Shown here: positions 12,371 through 24,124 of the stretch, one piece after another | How the letters are laid out: every line of letters begins with the position of its first letter | Numbering within the stretch: position 1 is the stretch's first letter | Assembly: GCA_037893245.1 (NCBI GenBank) | Contig: JBAIAA010000510.1 | Coordinates: forward strand, 372,001-436,000 | Reading direction: 5' to 3' | Length of the DNA stretch: 64,000 nt | Origin: Crossaster papposus | Taxonomy: Eukaryota; Echinodermata; Asteroidea; Velatida; Solasteridae | Position numbers and translations under genes: made by a program | The notes under the pieces: model-generated | What the model was told of the DNA's origin: nothing | Seen by the model: only the letters and a program-made list of their open reading frames with translations | Database searches by the model: none

Positions 12371-12879
12371 AAGGCACGAGTGCACTATAGAGTATTTACG
12401 GAGGTTAAGTTTGATGGGAATACCAATTTGTTTTCTGTTAAAAGTACTTGTGCAAAAGTTCGCGTACATCTATTATATGGTACAGTCAGTCCGCAGCGCA
12501 CTGAAAAGCCGTTTCTTTTATGTGCGATTTATGCATGGCACTTTGTGCGTGACCTCGTTTTTGAATACTTAATGAGCTGGCGACAACGCCTGGAATTTGG
12601 TCCGAAACATCCGTTTTATTCACTGGCCGTCAATATTATGTATATTTTCTTTTGGATAAGGAAACATTTTGTTATATTATCAAATCAGATTGGAAATTAT
12701 ATGACATTTAGAGGGTGAAATTTATAACGTAAAAAAAGATCCCGAACCAACAAATTGACCTTTAAAAAAAGACGAATTTTGTCCATCTTCTGGCAGCGGC
12801 CACAACCCAATTTCACACTGATGTTAAAGATAATTTCATATTCTATCACAAAACTGTAGTTTTGGGGTTGATTTAACTT
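12371..12879. other. No gene recognised; unsupported ORF
   Basis: An open frame runs 12335-12718 (127 codons), starting inside the R2 tail. Its composition and lack of recognisable motifs give no reason to call it a gene. Nothing else is seen. Confidence 0.5.
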
Positions 12880-14708
12880 AGTCCAGTCAGGGCGCAGAAA
12901 ATTATAACGTTCTCAATAAATTAACAAACGGAACATCCCGCCATGACAGTCCATAGTCTTCCTGCGCCCTCATTGGTCGAAAATGACGTCATTGAAAAAG
13001 GCTTCGTGGTAACGTGTAGTTCATGCACATTTCAATACGCAGTTGTTTTTTGTGTATTTTTTTAATTGTAAGCTCGAGCGAAAAGGATTTATCTGCTATT
13101 CAGGTTTTTTTTCTTTTTAACAGTGGACTGATTAAAAAATAATAATATTGCCTGCATAATACAATGTATACAGCCAAATAAACAAAAAACAAGCGACAAA
13201 TGAAGTCGTTGTTTAAAATGTATTGATAACAATAACATTGAGAAATACAAATGTTTACAACAATTTATATCTGTATTGTGAGGTTGGTTTATAAAAGAAA
13301 CTGCACTTTTTATCTGAAACTTGAATTTTATCGCTTACATTAACATACCCTGTTGATGTTATATGGCTTGAATAAAATTGTTAAATTAAACCCTGAAATT
13401 GTTAAAACTTATTCATCTTTGGCATAATGTTCAATGTGCAAACCATTGAGATTTATTATAAAAGTAAATAAAGCTTGTTTTATCTTTGCTTGATGTTTTT
13501 GGCATAGTTTCTTTGGCATTAAATTATTGTAAATATTAAATTACAATGTATGCCCGCTTCTAACATTGCAAAAACAAAATATTTTAAATAAGACATAAAT
13601 TTTGCTAATATAAATGTTAATGCACATAAATTATATCACTGATAATAGAAATAATACAATCTGCATTAATAAAGTTATATGCCGTTTGTGTCAAATTTAC
13701 ATTGTAGCTCAAAACTTTGTTGGCATAGTTTGGGGCATTATTCCTAGATGTTTTGACAAACTGACCCGACTCGGCCAGACTCGGTTTTGATCTGTTTTAG
13801 CTGCATTGCGTTTGCACAACACTGACACAAAGTCATGTATATTATTTAAAACTAAAATACAAAACCTTTAAATCTACATGTACAAAGCACGTGCTGCATA
13901 TCCACCAGTACATTTAAATCTTCAACTATTTTCAACACTTCTTTGGAAACCCAACTCTAGATCATTTGTCCCAACATGAATCATTACAAATACAATGTCA
14001 GGCCATGGAGGAATAAGTGCAGATGTCATGCTGATGAAGCAGATACTTTTTAAGGTCAGAAATTGTAGTACCGCGATGAGTCACTACCTGCAAATCAACC
14101 AACTTTAGTAGTGATGTTCTCTTTGAGATACTTTGTGAGAGAATATCCAAGGACAAGAGTTGCCTTTGGCCTTCTGTGAGAGGCTCCTAACATGCTGGCA
14201 ATGGCTGCGATGGCTGCGGTGGGCATGGTGGTGGGCATGGCCATGGTGGTGGACGAGTGCTACCTAGTATAAGAAACATATTGGAAGACAGAAATAGGAA
14301 CTATGAAGTTTAGCACAATAATAGTAGTAACTAAATGTATTATTATTAAACAATTTGTTATAATTTTGAACAAAAACAAAGGCCTAAGTCGTTTTTATAC
14401 ATGAAAGAAACCTAACTTTATCATATAAATAAGGCTACTGTGCAATCACCATCGCATCTAGTGCATATCCAGCACATGTACACATGTGCTTGTGTGTATA
14501 ATGAAATACATGTTCTGCGTACATGTATGTAAAGCCGAAAGACATGGCCAAAAAAGTTGAAATCGCGCGCACGAAAATCGTCGCAAAATACATGAACAAA
14601 ATGTCGCCACAGGCTAAATTGTATATCAAACGAAAGATCATTGCTTCTTTTATCAATGTGTAGTGATCATTTTGGGTAATATTTGTTAGTCCAGTCAGGG
14701 CGCAGAAA
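12880..14708. other. Segment bounded by 21-bp direct repeats
   Basis: AGTCCAGTCAGGGCGCAGAA is present at 12880-12900 and again at 14688-14708, enclosing AT-rich DNA. The only coding trace inside is the SGNH-hydrolase-like fragment at 13935-14244. 12901-13930 shows no gene. The direct repeats could be a long target duplication or the ends of a retroposed or duplicated block. Confidence 0.5.
13935..14244 (-). pseudogene. Decayed SGNH/GDSL-hydrolase-like fragment
   Basis: Reading the minus strand gives an open stretch from an ATG at 14244 containing RRPKATLVLGYSLTKYL, the position of the block-I GDS motif, here GYS. In other frames it is followed by GTTISDLKKYLLHQHD and then PDIVFVMIHVGTNDLELGF, which is the GxND block of SGNH hydrolases. 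The order block I, TISDL, GTND is that of the family. The reading frame changes at least twice within 300 bp and the catalytic serine of GDS would be retained in S of GYS, but no DxxH block is seen. It may be a dead esterase gene or an esterase domain from a LINE; the fragment is too short to decide. Confidence 0.6.
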
Positions 14709-15366
14709 CTAAACACACGACAAAAACATTTCTTGAAATTATACTCTAACTTCGAGTGAACAAAATTCTGCCAAAAACACACTGAATCTCGTCATATTTT
14801 ATATCATTCGATTCAGAAAATCGTTCGCTTTCAACTTACCACGCCATCTTGGAAAATTACTGCTTCGTTTGCAACGTGTAGCTCGTGAAAACAAAGCGGT
14901 CGAACTCCTGCAATTACTCGCGTAAATCTCGTGGCCGATTTGCGACGCCGGCCCTGCAAATAAAGTTCGGGATATGACCTTATTAACGCGTGCGCTGCGG
15001 ACTGACTGTGGTACGTGTATAATTCACGCGTAGTTCTGCGTTGCCGAAGGCACGTTTACCTACCTGCCATAAGCGGCGCCCTTCCTCGTGGCCTATGTTG
15101 ATGACTCTCGTGTTTCACATGTCACCGTACAAATGGATACCAGTGTCCCGCCTTCCCTTCTCTATTGTACAATGTATGGAGCGTACTGACATCGTACGTG
15201 CAAGTACGCTCAATACAATGTACACGTATACTGGCGCCGTGCAATCAAGGACATAAAACATGAAATTTCAAGGGTGTCTCAGGGTATGTCCAAGTTCGCC
15301 TTTTGCTACAAAACACAGGGAAGTTTGACAAGTACTTTTACATTAACCTTTAGAGCAAAAAACAAG
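14709..15366. other. No gene recognised
   Basis: The stretch is moderately CpG-containing around 14870-15030 and otherwise unremarkable; an open frame at 15041-15256 has no recognisable content. Confidence 0.5.
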
Positions 15367-15865
15367 ATTATATCTGTCTGGGTTAATTTTTTAGGAATTT
15401 TTAAAGGAAAAGAGGTAATTTCATTATAACTTCCGGTCTGGTGACGTCATATTTTTTTCTTTCCGTCAACCTGTTCCTATCATGAAGCTGATTATTATAA
15501 AGTGATTTGAACAAACTTTTTTGAACCTGCCGCTAGAGGGCGCTAAAACAATTTATGATGTCACCGATCACTTTTTTGTAGAGTGCAGCCTAGCTAGAGA
15601 CTAACATCGTTGAAAGTAAGTTCAAATCATTTTCCACATTTAAATTATAAGCCACTTCCGGTTTGGACCGGAAGGAAGGGTCACGTGATTTTACGCACAC
15701 GAGATAAAATGAAGATCCTTAATTATTCTATCGATTCCCACAAACATCTAGTTACGGTCATTCGCGGTTGATTTTGTATTGATTTTCAAAGATTAAATTA
15801 TTAAAACTTTAAGATGACGTCACGTGTCACGTGATGACGTCATGATGACATCCGAGTTTTAGGCA
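15367..15865 (+). repeat. R2 repeat, copy c
   Basis: This third R2 copy has TATATCTGTCTGGGTTAATT, the CTTCCGGTTTGGACCGGAAG hairpin (about 15655-15675) and a terminal TGACGTCACGTGTCACGTGATGACGTCAT block. It runs straight into a hairpin-poly(A) cassette and then the TGACGTCA satellite. Confidence 0.85.
15530..15543 (+). promoter_or_regulatory. CTCF-core-like motif in R2c
   Basis: CCGCTAGAGGGCGC at the same relative position as in R2a and R2b. Confidence 0.4.
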
Positions 15866-15984
15866 CTAGCTCAGTATGAGTTCTGACTCTGTGCAAAGTT
15901 TCATTGACATTGAAGTCTGTTTAATGACAAAAGTGACCTCCAGAATGAAACGTGTACAAAGTCTATGCGATGTATGGCCGAATA

Positions 15985-16057
15985 ACAAGAAGAAGAAGAA
16001 GAAGAATAAAAACAAACAGAAGAAACACAAAGGCTTTTTCGCTGAAAGCGAAAAAGC

Positions 16058-16096
<39 letters not shown>

Positions 16097-16140
16097 TAAC
16101 GAAAACAAAAGCTGTTTCGGCTGAAATGCCGAAACAGCTA
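15985..16140. repeat. Hairpin-poly(A) cassettes with a variant stem
   Basis: There are two hairpins. At 16032-16058 GGCTTTTTCGC pairs with GCGAAAAAGCC around a TGAAA loop. At 16110-16139 the common AGCTGTTTCGGC/GCCGAAACAGCT stem is present. A poly(A) run of about 33 bases lies between them. The first stem differs from the common one on both arms while keeping base pairing. Confidence 0.9.
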
Positions 16141-17052
16141 AGTGTTTGTGGACAAACACAGAGCTGTTTCGCATGTCTAAAATGACTTTCAATAATTAGG
16201 TGGTGGTCTAAGTGTGTGCCAAGTCTAAAGTCGATCAAATTTAGTGCCAAAGATATATTGGTTGAAAAAAACGTTATGGGGAAAATTAAACCTTTAATGT
16301 GACGTCACATGACACCCGATGATATCATCACAATGTCATCTTAATTTTCGTCTATAACACATCCCGGAATACCTGAATACCAAGTTTGACATAAATTGGA
16401 CTTTTACTTCCAGAGATAGAGGGTCCTAAAAACTCCACCTTTAATGTGACGTCACATGACCCACGATGACGTTATTATGACGATTTTTCCCTTGGCCCTC
16501 CTGGGGATGGTGGTCGAGATGTGTGCTAAGTCTCGAGTCGATCAAATGTACGAAAGTGTCAAAGTCAATAGTCTGAAGACAAACGTGTACAAACCCTATG
16601 GGGAAATTAATTACACCTTTAACGTCACGTCACGTGACCTTGAATGACGCAATCGTGCCGAATTTTGTCCAGGACTATCTGTGAGTGGTGTTCTAAGTGT
16701 ATGCTAGGTCTCAAGTCGATCGAATTCATTAAAGTGTCAAAGTCAACAGTTTGAAGAAAAACGTGTACAAAACCTATGGGGAAAATGTTACCTTTAACAT
16801 GACGTCACGTGACCTTGAATGACGGAATCGCGACGAATTTCTTCTAGGACCGTCCTTGGGTGGTTGTCTTAATGTATGCCAAGTCTCAGGTCGATCGGAT
16901 TTACCAAAGTGTCAAAGTGTATTGGCAGAAAAAACGTGTACAAATCCTATGGGAAAAAAGTGACCAAAAAAAAAAAAAAAAAGAAAAAAAAAAAAAAGAA
17001 AAAAAAAAACTTTAACGAAAACAAAAGCTGTTTCGGTGAAAAACCGAAACAG

Positions 17053-17085
<33 letters not shown>

Positions 17086-18382
17086 TTAACGAAAACAAAA
17101 GCTGTTTCGGCTGAAATGCCGAAACAGCTAAAAAAAAAAAAAAAAGGAAAAAAAAAAAAAAAAAAAAAACTAGACATGTGTTTGTGGACAAACACAGAGC
17201 TGTTTCGGATGTCTAAGATAACTTTCATTATGTGTGTGCCAAGTCTGAAATCGATTGGATTTGTCAATTTTCCCAAGATATATAAGTTGAAAAATACGTG
17301 TACAAATCCTATGGGAAAAACTGCACCTTTAAAGTGACGTCACATGACACCCGATGATGTCATCATGATGTCATCTTAATTTTCGTCTATTACACATTCT
17401 GGAATACTTGCATACCAAGTTTAGCCCCAATCAGACATGTACTTCCAGAGATAGAGGGTCCTAAAATCTGCCCCTTTAATGTGACGTCATATGACCCACG
17501 ATGACGTCATCCTGACGATTTCCCCCTTGGCCCTCCTGGGTATGGTGGTCGAGGTGTGTTCCAAGTCTGAAGTCGATCGGATTTACCAAATTGTCAAATT
17601 CAATAGTCTGAAGAAAAACGTGTACAAAACCTATGGAGAAAATTGAACCTTTAATGTGACGTCACATGACACCCGATGATGTCATAATTACGTCATCTTA
17701 AATTTCGTCTATAACACATCCTCGAATACTTGCAAACCAAATTTGACCCCAATCGGACGTGTACTTCCAGAGATAGAGGGTCTTAAAAACTGCACCTTTT
17801 GTGTAACGTCACATGACCCACGATGACGTCATCATGACGATTTTTCTCCTGGACCTCCTGGGGATGGTGGTCGAGGTGTGTGCTAAGTTTCAAGTCAATC
17901 GGATTCACCAAACTGTCAAATTAAATAGTCTGAAGAAAAACGTGTACAAAACCTATGGGGGAAAATTGCACCTTTAACGTGACGTCACGTGACCAAGAAT
18001 TATGTAATCGCGACGAATTTGTTCTAGGACCGTCCTTGGGTGGTTGTCTAAATGTATGCCAAGTCTCAAGTCGATCGGATTTACCAAAGTGCCAAAGTGT
18101 ATTGGCAGAACAAACGTGTGTAAATCCTATGGGTAAAAACACTGAAAGTGGAAAAAAAAAAAAAAAGGAAAAAAAAGAAAAACTAGATATGTGTTTGTGG
18201 ACAAACACAGAGCTGTTTCGATTGTCTTACTTTCAATATGTGTGTGAGGTGGTCTATGTGTGTGCCAAGTCTGAAGTCGATTGGATTTACACAAGTGCCA
18301 AAGATATATTAGTTGAAAAAAAACGTGTACAAATCCTATGGGGAAAATTGTACCTTAGACCTATGAAAAACATACTGCTGCT
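16141..18382. repeat. TGACGTCA-rich satellite, second block
   Basis: Satellite units as in 4088-10830. 16144-16430 matches 9850-10130, then the match jumps to 9296-9820, then around 17400-17730 to 6410-6740, so this is a mosaic of the first block. Hairpin cassettes with long A-tracts lie at 16965-17170, with stems at about 17026-17054 and 17100-17129. No gene is seen. Confidence 0.9.
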
Positions 18383-21300
18383 GAGATACAATTTATAATG
18401 TTTTAATGCAGGGTCAAAGACCTTTGACCCTCAGAAAGGGAATTTCCCCTCCTTCTTTGCTCTTGGAATAAATAATAACCCCCATACCCGCCACAATAAG
18501 TTGAAATTAGCCTCTTAGATTTGTTTTTGTTCATGGTAATTTTCCTGTTATTTTACTAATATGACATTTTAGTAATACGTCTATTTTTGACCTTTGACCT
18601 TTTTCTGTAAGGGGCCAGTAGTTATTCTATGTCATCTTCTTTCATAATCCTGTGCATTTTGACACCAATATCATCTATATACTATATTTTGTTGCTATAA
18701 ATATGACATTTTAGTAATAAAATTGTTTTGTGACCTTTGACCTCATTTTCGGAGGTCAGGATTTGGTCCCAAGGGTCAATAATTATTTGATGTCATCTTC
18801 TATTGTAATTCTGTGCATTTTGACACCAAGATCATCTATATACCATATTTTGTTGCTAAAATATAATTTTTAATGATTTGGGCAGGGGTCAATGAACTTT
18901 GACCTCTAATAAAAAAAATAACCAACCCCTATCCCTCCTTCCTTTTTGTTGGTAGTTGTCCATACCCATACCTACCCAAATCAGTTGAAATTAGCTTCTT
19001 TTAAATTTGTTCACAGATGAACCTTAAGTTAGGGATACTATGCACACTGCGAGAAACGATTGAAATCAACAAAAATCCTACAATGTTCATCGTGCATAAG
19101 TACCAGTGCATGCGGTCGCATGATGTTTGCAAGTACAAACGCCCAATTATTCTGCGCGTGCACATAATAACCGACAACAAAAACCTAGCTTGCTGGAAAA
19201 AAAATCAGGTCAAAATGTATGACCGGTCGTGAAATTTGATGTCAATATTTACGTAGATATTCAAGATTTTTGAGGCAAGTCGTGAAATTTGTTGCGAATA
19301 TCGACGTCAAATTTGACGTCAATATTCGCGACTTTTTGGGAAACTCTTGAAATTTGACGTCAATATTGACGTCAATATTCGCGACTTTGGGGAAAGTCGC
19401 GAATATCGCCGTCAAATTTGACGTCAATATTTGCAACTTTTTGGGAAACTCTTGAAATTTGACGTCAATATTGATGTCAATGTTCGCGACCTTGGGGAAA
19501 GTCGTGAAATTTGACGTCAATACGACGATATTCAAGACTTTGGGAGCAAGTCGTAAAATTTGTTGCGAATATCGACGTCAAATTTGACGTAAATATTCGC
19601 GACTTTCGGAGAAACTCTTAAAATTTGACGTCAATATTGATGTCAATATTGGTGTCAATATTGATGTCAATATTCGCGACTTTGGAGAAAGTCGTGAAAT
19701 TTGACGTCAATATTGACGTCAATATTAGCAACTTTTGGGGGAAAGTCATAACATTTGACGTCAATATTGACGTCAATATTAGCAACTTTTAGGGGAAAGT
19801 CATAACATTTGACGTCAATATTGACGTCAATATTCGCGACTTTGGAAAAAGTCGTAACATTTGTTGCAAATATTGATGTCAATATTCACACTCTGTGTAG
19901 TCCCTCCAAGGCCACCATAATTATGGCTTAAAGGTCACAAAACACAACATTTCATATACAAATCACACGGTGACGTCATCACGACATCATCAAAAACTGC
20001 TCCTTAAAGGCGACGTCACATGTTCCACAATGTTGTCATCATGACGTCACCTACATTTCGTCTATAACACATCTCAGAATACCTGTATGTACCAAGTTTG
20101 ACCCCAATCGGACATTTATCTATTTACGTAGACTTTTATTCAAGATTTTGGAGGCAAGTCGTGAAATTTGTTGCGAATATCGACGTCAAATTTGACGTCA
20201 ATATTCGCGACTTTTTGGGAAACTCTTGAAATTTGACGTCAATATTGACGTCAATATTCGCGACTTTGGGGAAAGTCGTGAAATTTGACGTCAATATTGA
20301 CGTCAATATTCGCAACTTTTGGGGAAAGTTATAAAATTTGACGTCAATATTTACGACGATATTCAAGACTTTGGGAGCAAGTCGTAAAATTTGTTGCGAA
20401 TATCGACGTCAAATTTGACGTAAATATTTGCGACTTTCGGAGAAACTCTTAAAATTTGACGTCAATATTGACGTCAATATTGACGTCAATATTAATGTCA
20501 ATATTCGCTACTTTGGAGAAAGTCGTGAAATTTGACGTCAATATTGACGTCAATATTAGCAACTTTTGGGGGAAAGTCATAACATTTGACGTCAATATTG
20601 ACGACTTTGGGAAAAATCGTAACATTTGTTGCAAATATTGATGTCAATATTCACACTCTGTGTAGTCCCTCCAAGGCCACCATAATTATGGCTTAAAGGT
20701 CACAAAACACAACATTTCATATACAAATCACACAGTGACGTCTTCACGACATCATCAAAAACTGCTCCTTAAAGGCGACTTCACATGTTCCACAATGTTG
20801 TCATCATGACGTCACCTACATTTCGTCCATAACACATCCCAGAATACCTGTATGTACCAAGTTTGACCCCAATCGGACATGTACTTTCAGAGATAAAGGG
20901 TCCCAAAAACTACACCTTTAATGTGACGTCACATGACCAACAATGACGTCATAATTACGTCATCCTAATTTCGTATATAACTCATCCTGGAATACATGAA
21001 TACCAAGTTTGACCACAATCGGACCTGTATTTCTAGAGATAGAGGGTCTTAAAAACTGCACCTTTAATGTGATGTCACATGACCCCTGATGACGTCATCA
21101 TGACGATTTTCTTCTTGGCCCTACTGGGGATGGTGTTCGAGGTCTGTGCTAAGTCTCAAGTCAATTGGATGTACAGAAGTGTCAAATTTAATATTCTGAA
21201 TAAAAACGTGTACAAATCCTATGGGAAAAAATTGTACCTTTAACGTGACGTCACGTGACCACGAATGACGTAATCGTGACAAATTTCTTCTAGGATCATC

Positions 21301-21418
21301 TGTGGGTGGTGGTCTAAGTGTATGTCAAGTCTCAAGTCGATCGGATTTACCAAAGTGCCAAAGTGCTATGCCAGAACAAAAAACGTGTACAAACCCTATG
21401 GAGAAGAGTCTGAAGGAG

Positions 21419-21420
<2 letters not shown>
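18383..21420. repeat. Second copy of the 3-kb higher-order unit
   Basis: This is a duplicate of about 780-3815 in the same order: TGACCTTTGACC spacer (18383-19232), GACGTCAATATT arrays (19233-19885 and 20115-20650), link segments and satellite. The offset is about 17.6 kb. The spacer differs from its partner by only scattered substitutions and small indels; the arrays differ in the number of sub-repeats. Confidence 0.9.
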
Positions 21421-21473
<53 letters not shown>

Positions 21474-21887
21474 GAACGAATACAATAGCTGTTTCGGCTG
21501 AAGTGCCGAAACAGCTAAAAAAAACTTTAACGAAAACAAAAGCTGTTTCGGTGAAAAACCGAAACAGCTAAAAAAAACTTTAACGAAAACAAAAGCTGTT
21601 TCGGTGAAAAACCGAAACAGCTAAAAAAAAACTTTAACGAAAACAAAAGCTGTTTCGGTGAAAAACCGAAACAGCTAAAAAAAAAAAAAAACTTTAACGA
21701 AAACAAAAGCTGTTTCGGTGAAAAACCGAAACAGCAAAAAAAAAGAAAAAAAAAAATTTAACGAAAACAAAAGCTGTTTCGGTGAAAAACCAAAACAGCT
21801 AAAAAAAAATAAAAAAAAAAAAAAAAAATCTTAACGATTACAATAGTTGTTTCGGCTGAGTTGCCGAAACAGCTAAAAAAAAAAAAA
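21421..21887. repeat. Array of seven hairpin-poly(A) cassettes
   Basis: After about 50 A residues comes a hairpin at 21487-21516. At least five units of about 55-65 bp follow (hairpins starting near 21541, 21595, 21650, 21710 and 21773), each with AACTTTAACGAAAACAAA, an AGCTGTTTCGG hairpin and an A-tract. A final variant hairpin lies near 21845-21875, where the left arm has one base changed (AGTTG). The cassette ends at the start of repeat R3. Confidence 0.9.
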
Positions 21888-22037
21888 GAGGTAGGGCCAA
21901 CCCCACCTCTTATTTTCTCCAGAAATTAATGTAACTGCGCTTTAATTTCGTCCGCTAACATCGTCGAGCTCAATTCTTGATTCTCAATTAAACAAATTAC
22001 AAAGGGATTTTTATTAAAGTTGTAGTATAATTTTAAT
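21888..22037 (+). repeat. R3 repeat copy 1, left part
   Basis: GTAGGGCCAACCCCACCTCT through AGTTGTAGTATAATTTTAAT matches 59939-60085. The match to the second copy then stops and resumes at about 27712, so bases 22038-27711 are an insertion. Confidence 0.85.
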
Positions 22038-22068
22038 CTAGGGTGACGCGGGAGCGTCACGCCCAACG

Positions 22069-22303
22069 GGTTCGCCCGGCTGGGAGTGGCAGCGCCGCGG
22101 CACCCTTACTTTGCCAGTGCACCGATTTTGCGTTAATTTTGTTATTATTCTTCTTTCTTCAGTCCGACTGGAATAACTCGCGATCGCTCCACGGAATCGA
22201 AAAGAACCCAATAACGAAAATGATCAGGAGATCAAGGGCATGAGTTCTATTGGGACAGAATTTTGATTTTCGACTTCTCAGAGGGGGTTGTCATACGAAT
22301 CTG
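22069..22303 (+). repeat. Direct repeat, left copy
   Basis: GTTCGCCCGGCTGGGAGTGG through GACTTCTCAGAGGGGGTTGT is repeated at 22907-23145 with a few differences. The two copies flank the foldback at 22304-22795. Confidence 0.85.
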
Positions 22304-22795
22304 ATATCACAATTGACCAATTGTGTGTATATCACAATTTAAGAAACTGTACATGCGCAGTAATACCGGCAAAACGGAGGTTGGTCTTGAAAGAGTGAAT
22401 AAACAAGTGTATTGAAAACAAGTGTATGATGTTCTTATTACTTGAATTAGTTGGTTTAAGTTCATTACTTTGTTTTGGGGTAGAATAAGGGAAAAGTCGG
22501 GTTAGGGTACAGAAAGAAAAACAAAACTTGAGATACAATGCAATTAAACTTGCGTCAAATAATAACAATAATAAGAATTGCTGTTAATGCGGTAATATGA
22601 ATTGTTTTTTTCTTGTACCCTAACCCGACTTTTTCCTTTTCCAATCCCAAACTTAAACAACTACTGCAACTAATAAGAACATCATACACTTGTTTATTCA
22701 CTCTTTGAGGGCCAACCTCCGTTTTGCCAGCATTACTGCGCATGTACAGTTTCTTAAATTGTGATATACACACAATTGTTGGTCAATTGTGATAT
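22304..22795. mobile_element. Foldback element with ATATCACAATTGACCAA ends
   Basis: Two arms of about 200 bp are near-complementary (TIR start ATATCACAATTGACCAA; AACTGTACATGCGCAGTAAT in the left arm mirrors the right arm), with a centre near 22560. It is non-coding and lies between the two 235-bp direct repeats. Confidence 0.8.
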
Positions 22796-22906
22796 GTACA
22801 CAATTTAAGAAGGAGACTGGGTTGCAACTGACATGTGAATGAATTTCCTCAGTTCGACGACAGAGGGGGTTGTCATACAAATCTGACCATCTGACATGTG
22901 AGGAGG

Positions 22907-23145
22907 TTCGCCCGGCTGGGAGTGGCAGCGCCGCGGCACCCTTACTTTGCCAGTGAACCGATTTTGCGTTAATTTTCTTCTTCTTTCTTTCTTCTTCAGT
23001 CCGACTGGAATAACTCGCGATCGCTCCACGGAATCGAAAAGAACCCATATAACGAAAATGATCAGGAGATCAAGGGCATGAGTTCTATTGGGACAGAATT
23101 TTGATTTTCGACTTCTCAGAGGAGGTTGTCATACGAATCTGACCA
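22907..23145 (+). repeat. Direct repeat, right copy
   Basis: Second copy of 22069-22303, followed by a TGACATGTGAATTTCCTCAG segment that also precedes it at about 22830. Confidence 0.85.
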
Positions 23146-24124
23146 TCTGACATGTGAATTTCCTCAGTTCGACGAAAACGGCACTAAAAGCATATGTGAA
23201 TGAATGCATTCCTAAGTGAAACTCGGTGCAAGAATGTGTGATATTTCTTGCGTTTTTGTGAGTTTCGGGCGTTTTAGCATTTGCTAGTGTCAGTGCGCAT
23301 GTACTGCGCAATTGTGCGGCGTTGTTTGCAAGTGTGCGCTGCGCAAATGCCGCCAAAACGCTTGCGCACACAACCACAAATTTCAGCTCTGGTAATAATT
23401 TTCGCTGTCTGAATCGCTTCAAATTATCGGCAATTTCGGTCAATTCTGTGTTTCTGTCTAACTTTCTTGCTTCTGCCGCAATTTTGTTTCATTTCCTGCT
23501 GAAAATTGTCAAACTATTTCGCTTTTTTGCAGCAGTCACAGTGTGCCCTTTGTAGTGAAACACAACGGCAACTTGACGCTGGGCAATATCATCACAATCG
23601 CAGACGTTCGCCGATGACAACGACGACGCCGACTCGCAGGAGGGGGGGGGGGAGGTTACAAAAAGTAACAAAACATCCGAAATAACGAAGCTAAAACGTA
23701 TTTTGGCTTCAAAAGTGACCAATTTAGACAATTAAGACAGAAACAACGAAGTAGCAGCTGCTATTGACTAGTGCTATCTCCTCACAGGGTAGGAGCTAAT
23801 GGGTATACGGAGAACAATGTAATGGTGTACAGTACTATATAGTATATACATACTAGTAGCCCGTAGGTCTGTGGCAAGACGCAACACCGTAGGTCTGACG
23901 GCAAAGTAGGCTGATTGGTTTATTTAGAGTCGGGTAGGTTAGTGGCTCGACTAACTGTAACGGGTGGTTCTGTTCTGTGTGGGAACAACGTGTACCGAGG
24001 TGTCAACTTGCATCTATACTCAACAACCGTTTGCTGTTTGTTCGCACATCGGCAAACTTACATCATTTATGTGTTTTTTTGCAGGTTTCCTTCGCTCAAA
24101 CAAAACACAAAACTAAACAAAATA

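Noticed and set aside
12335-12718. 127-codon ORF
   Set aside because: Begins in the R2 repeat tail; no recognisable domain, signal or splice context.
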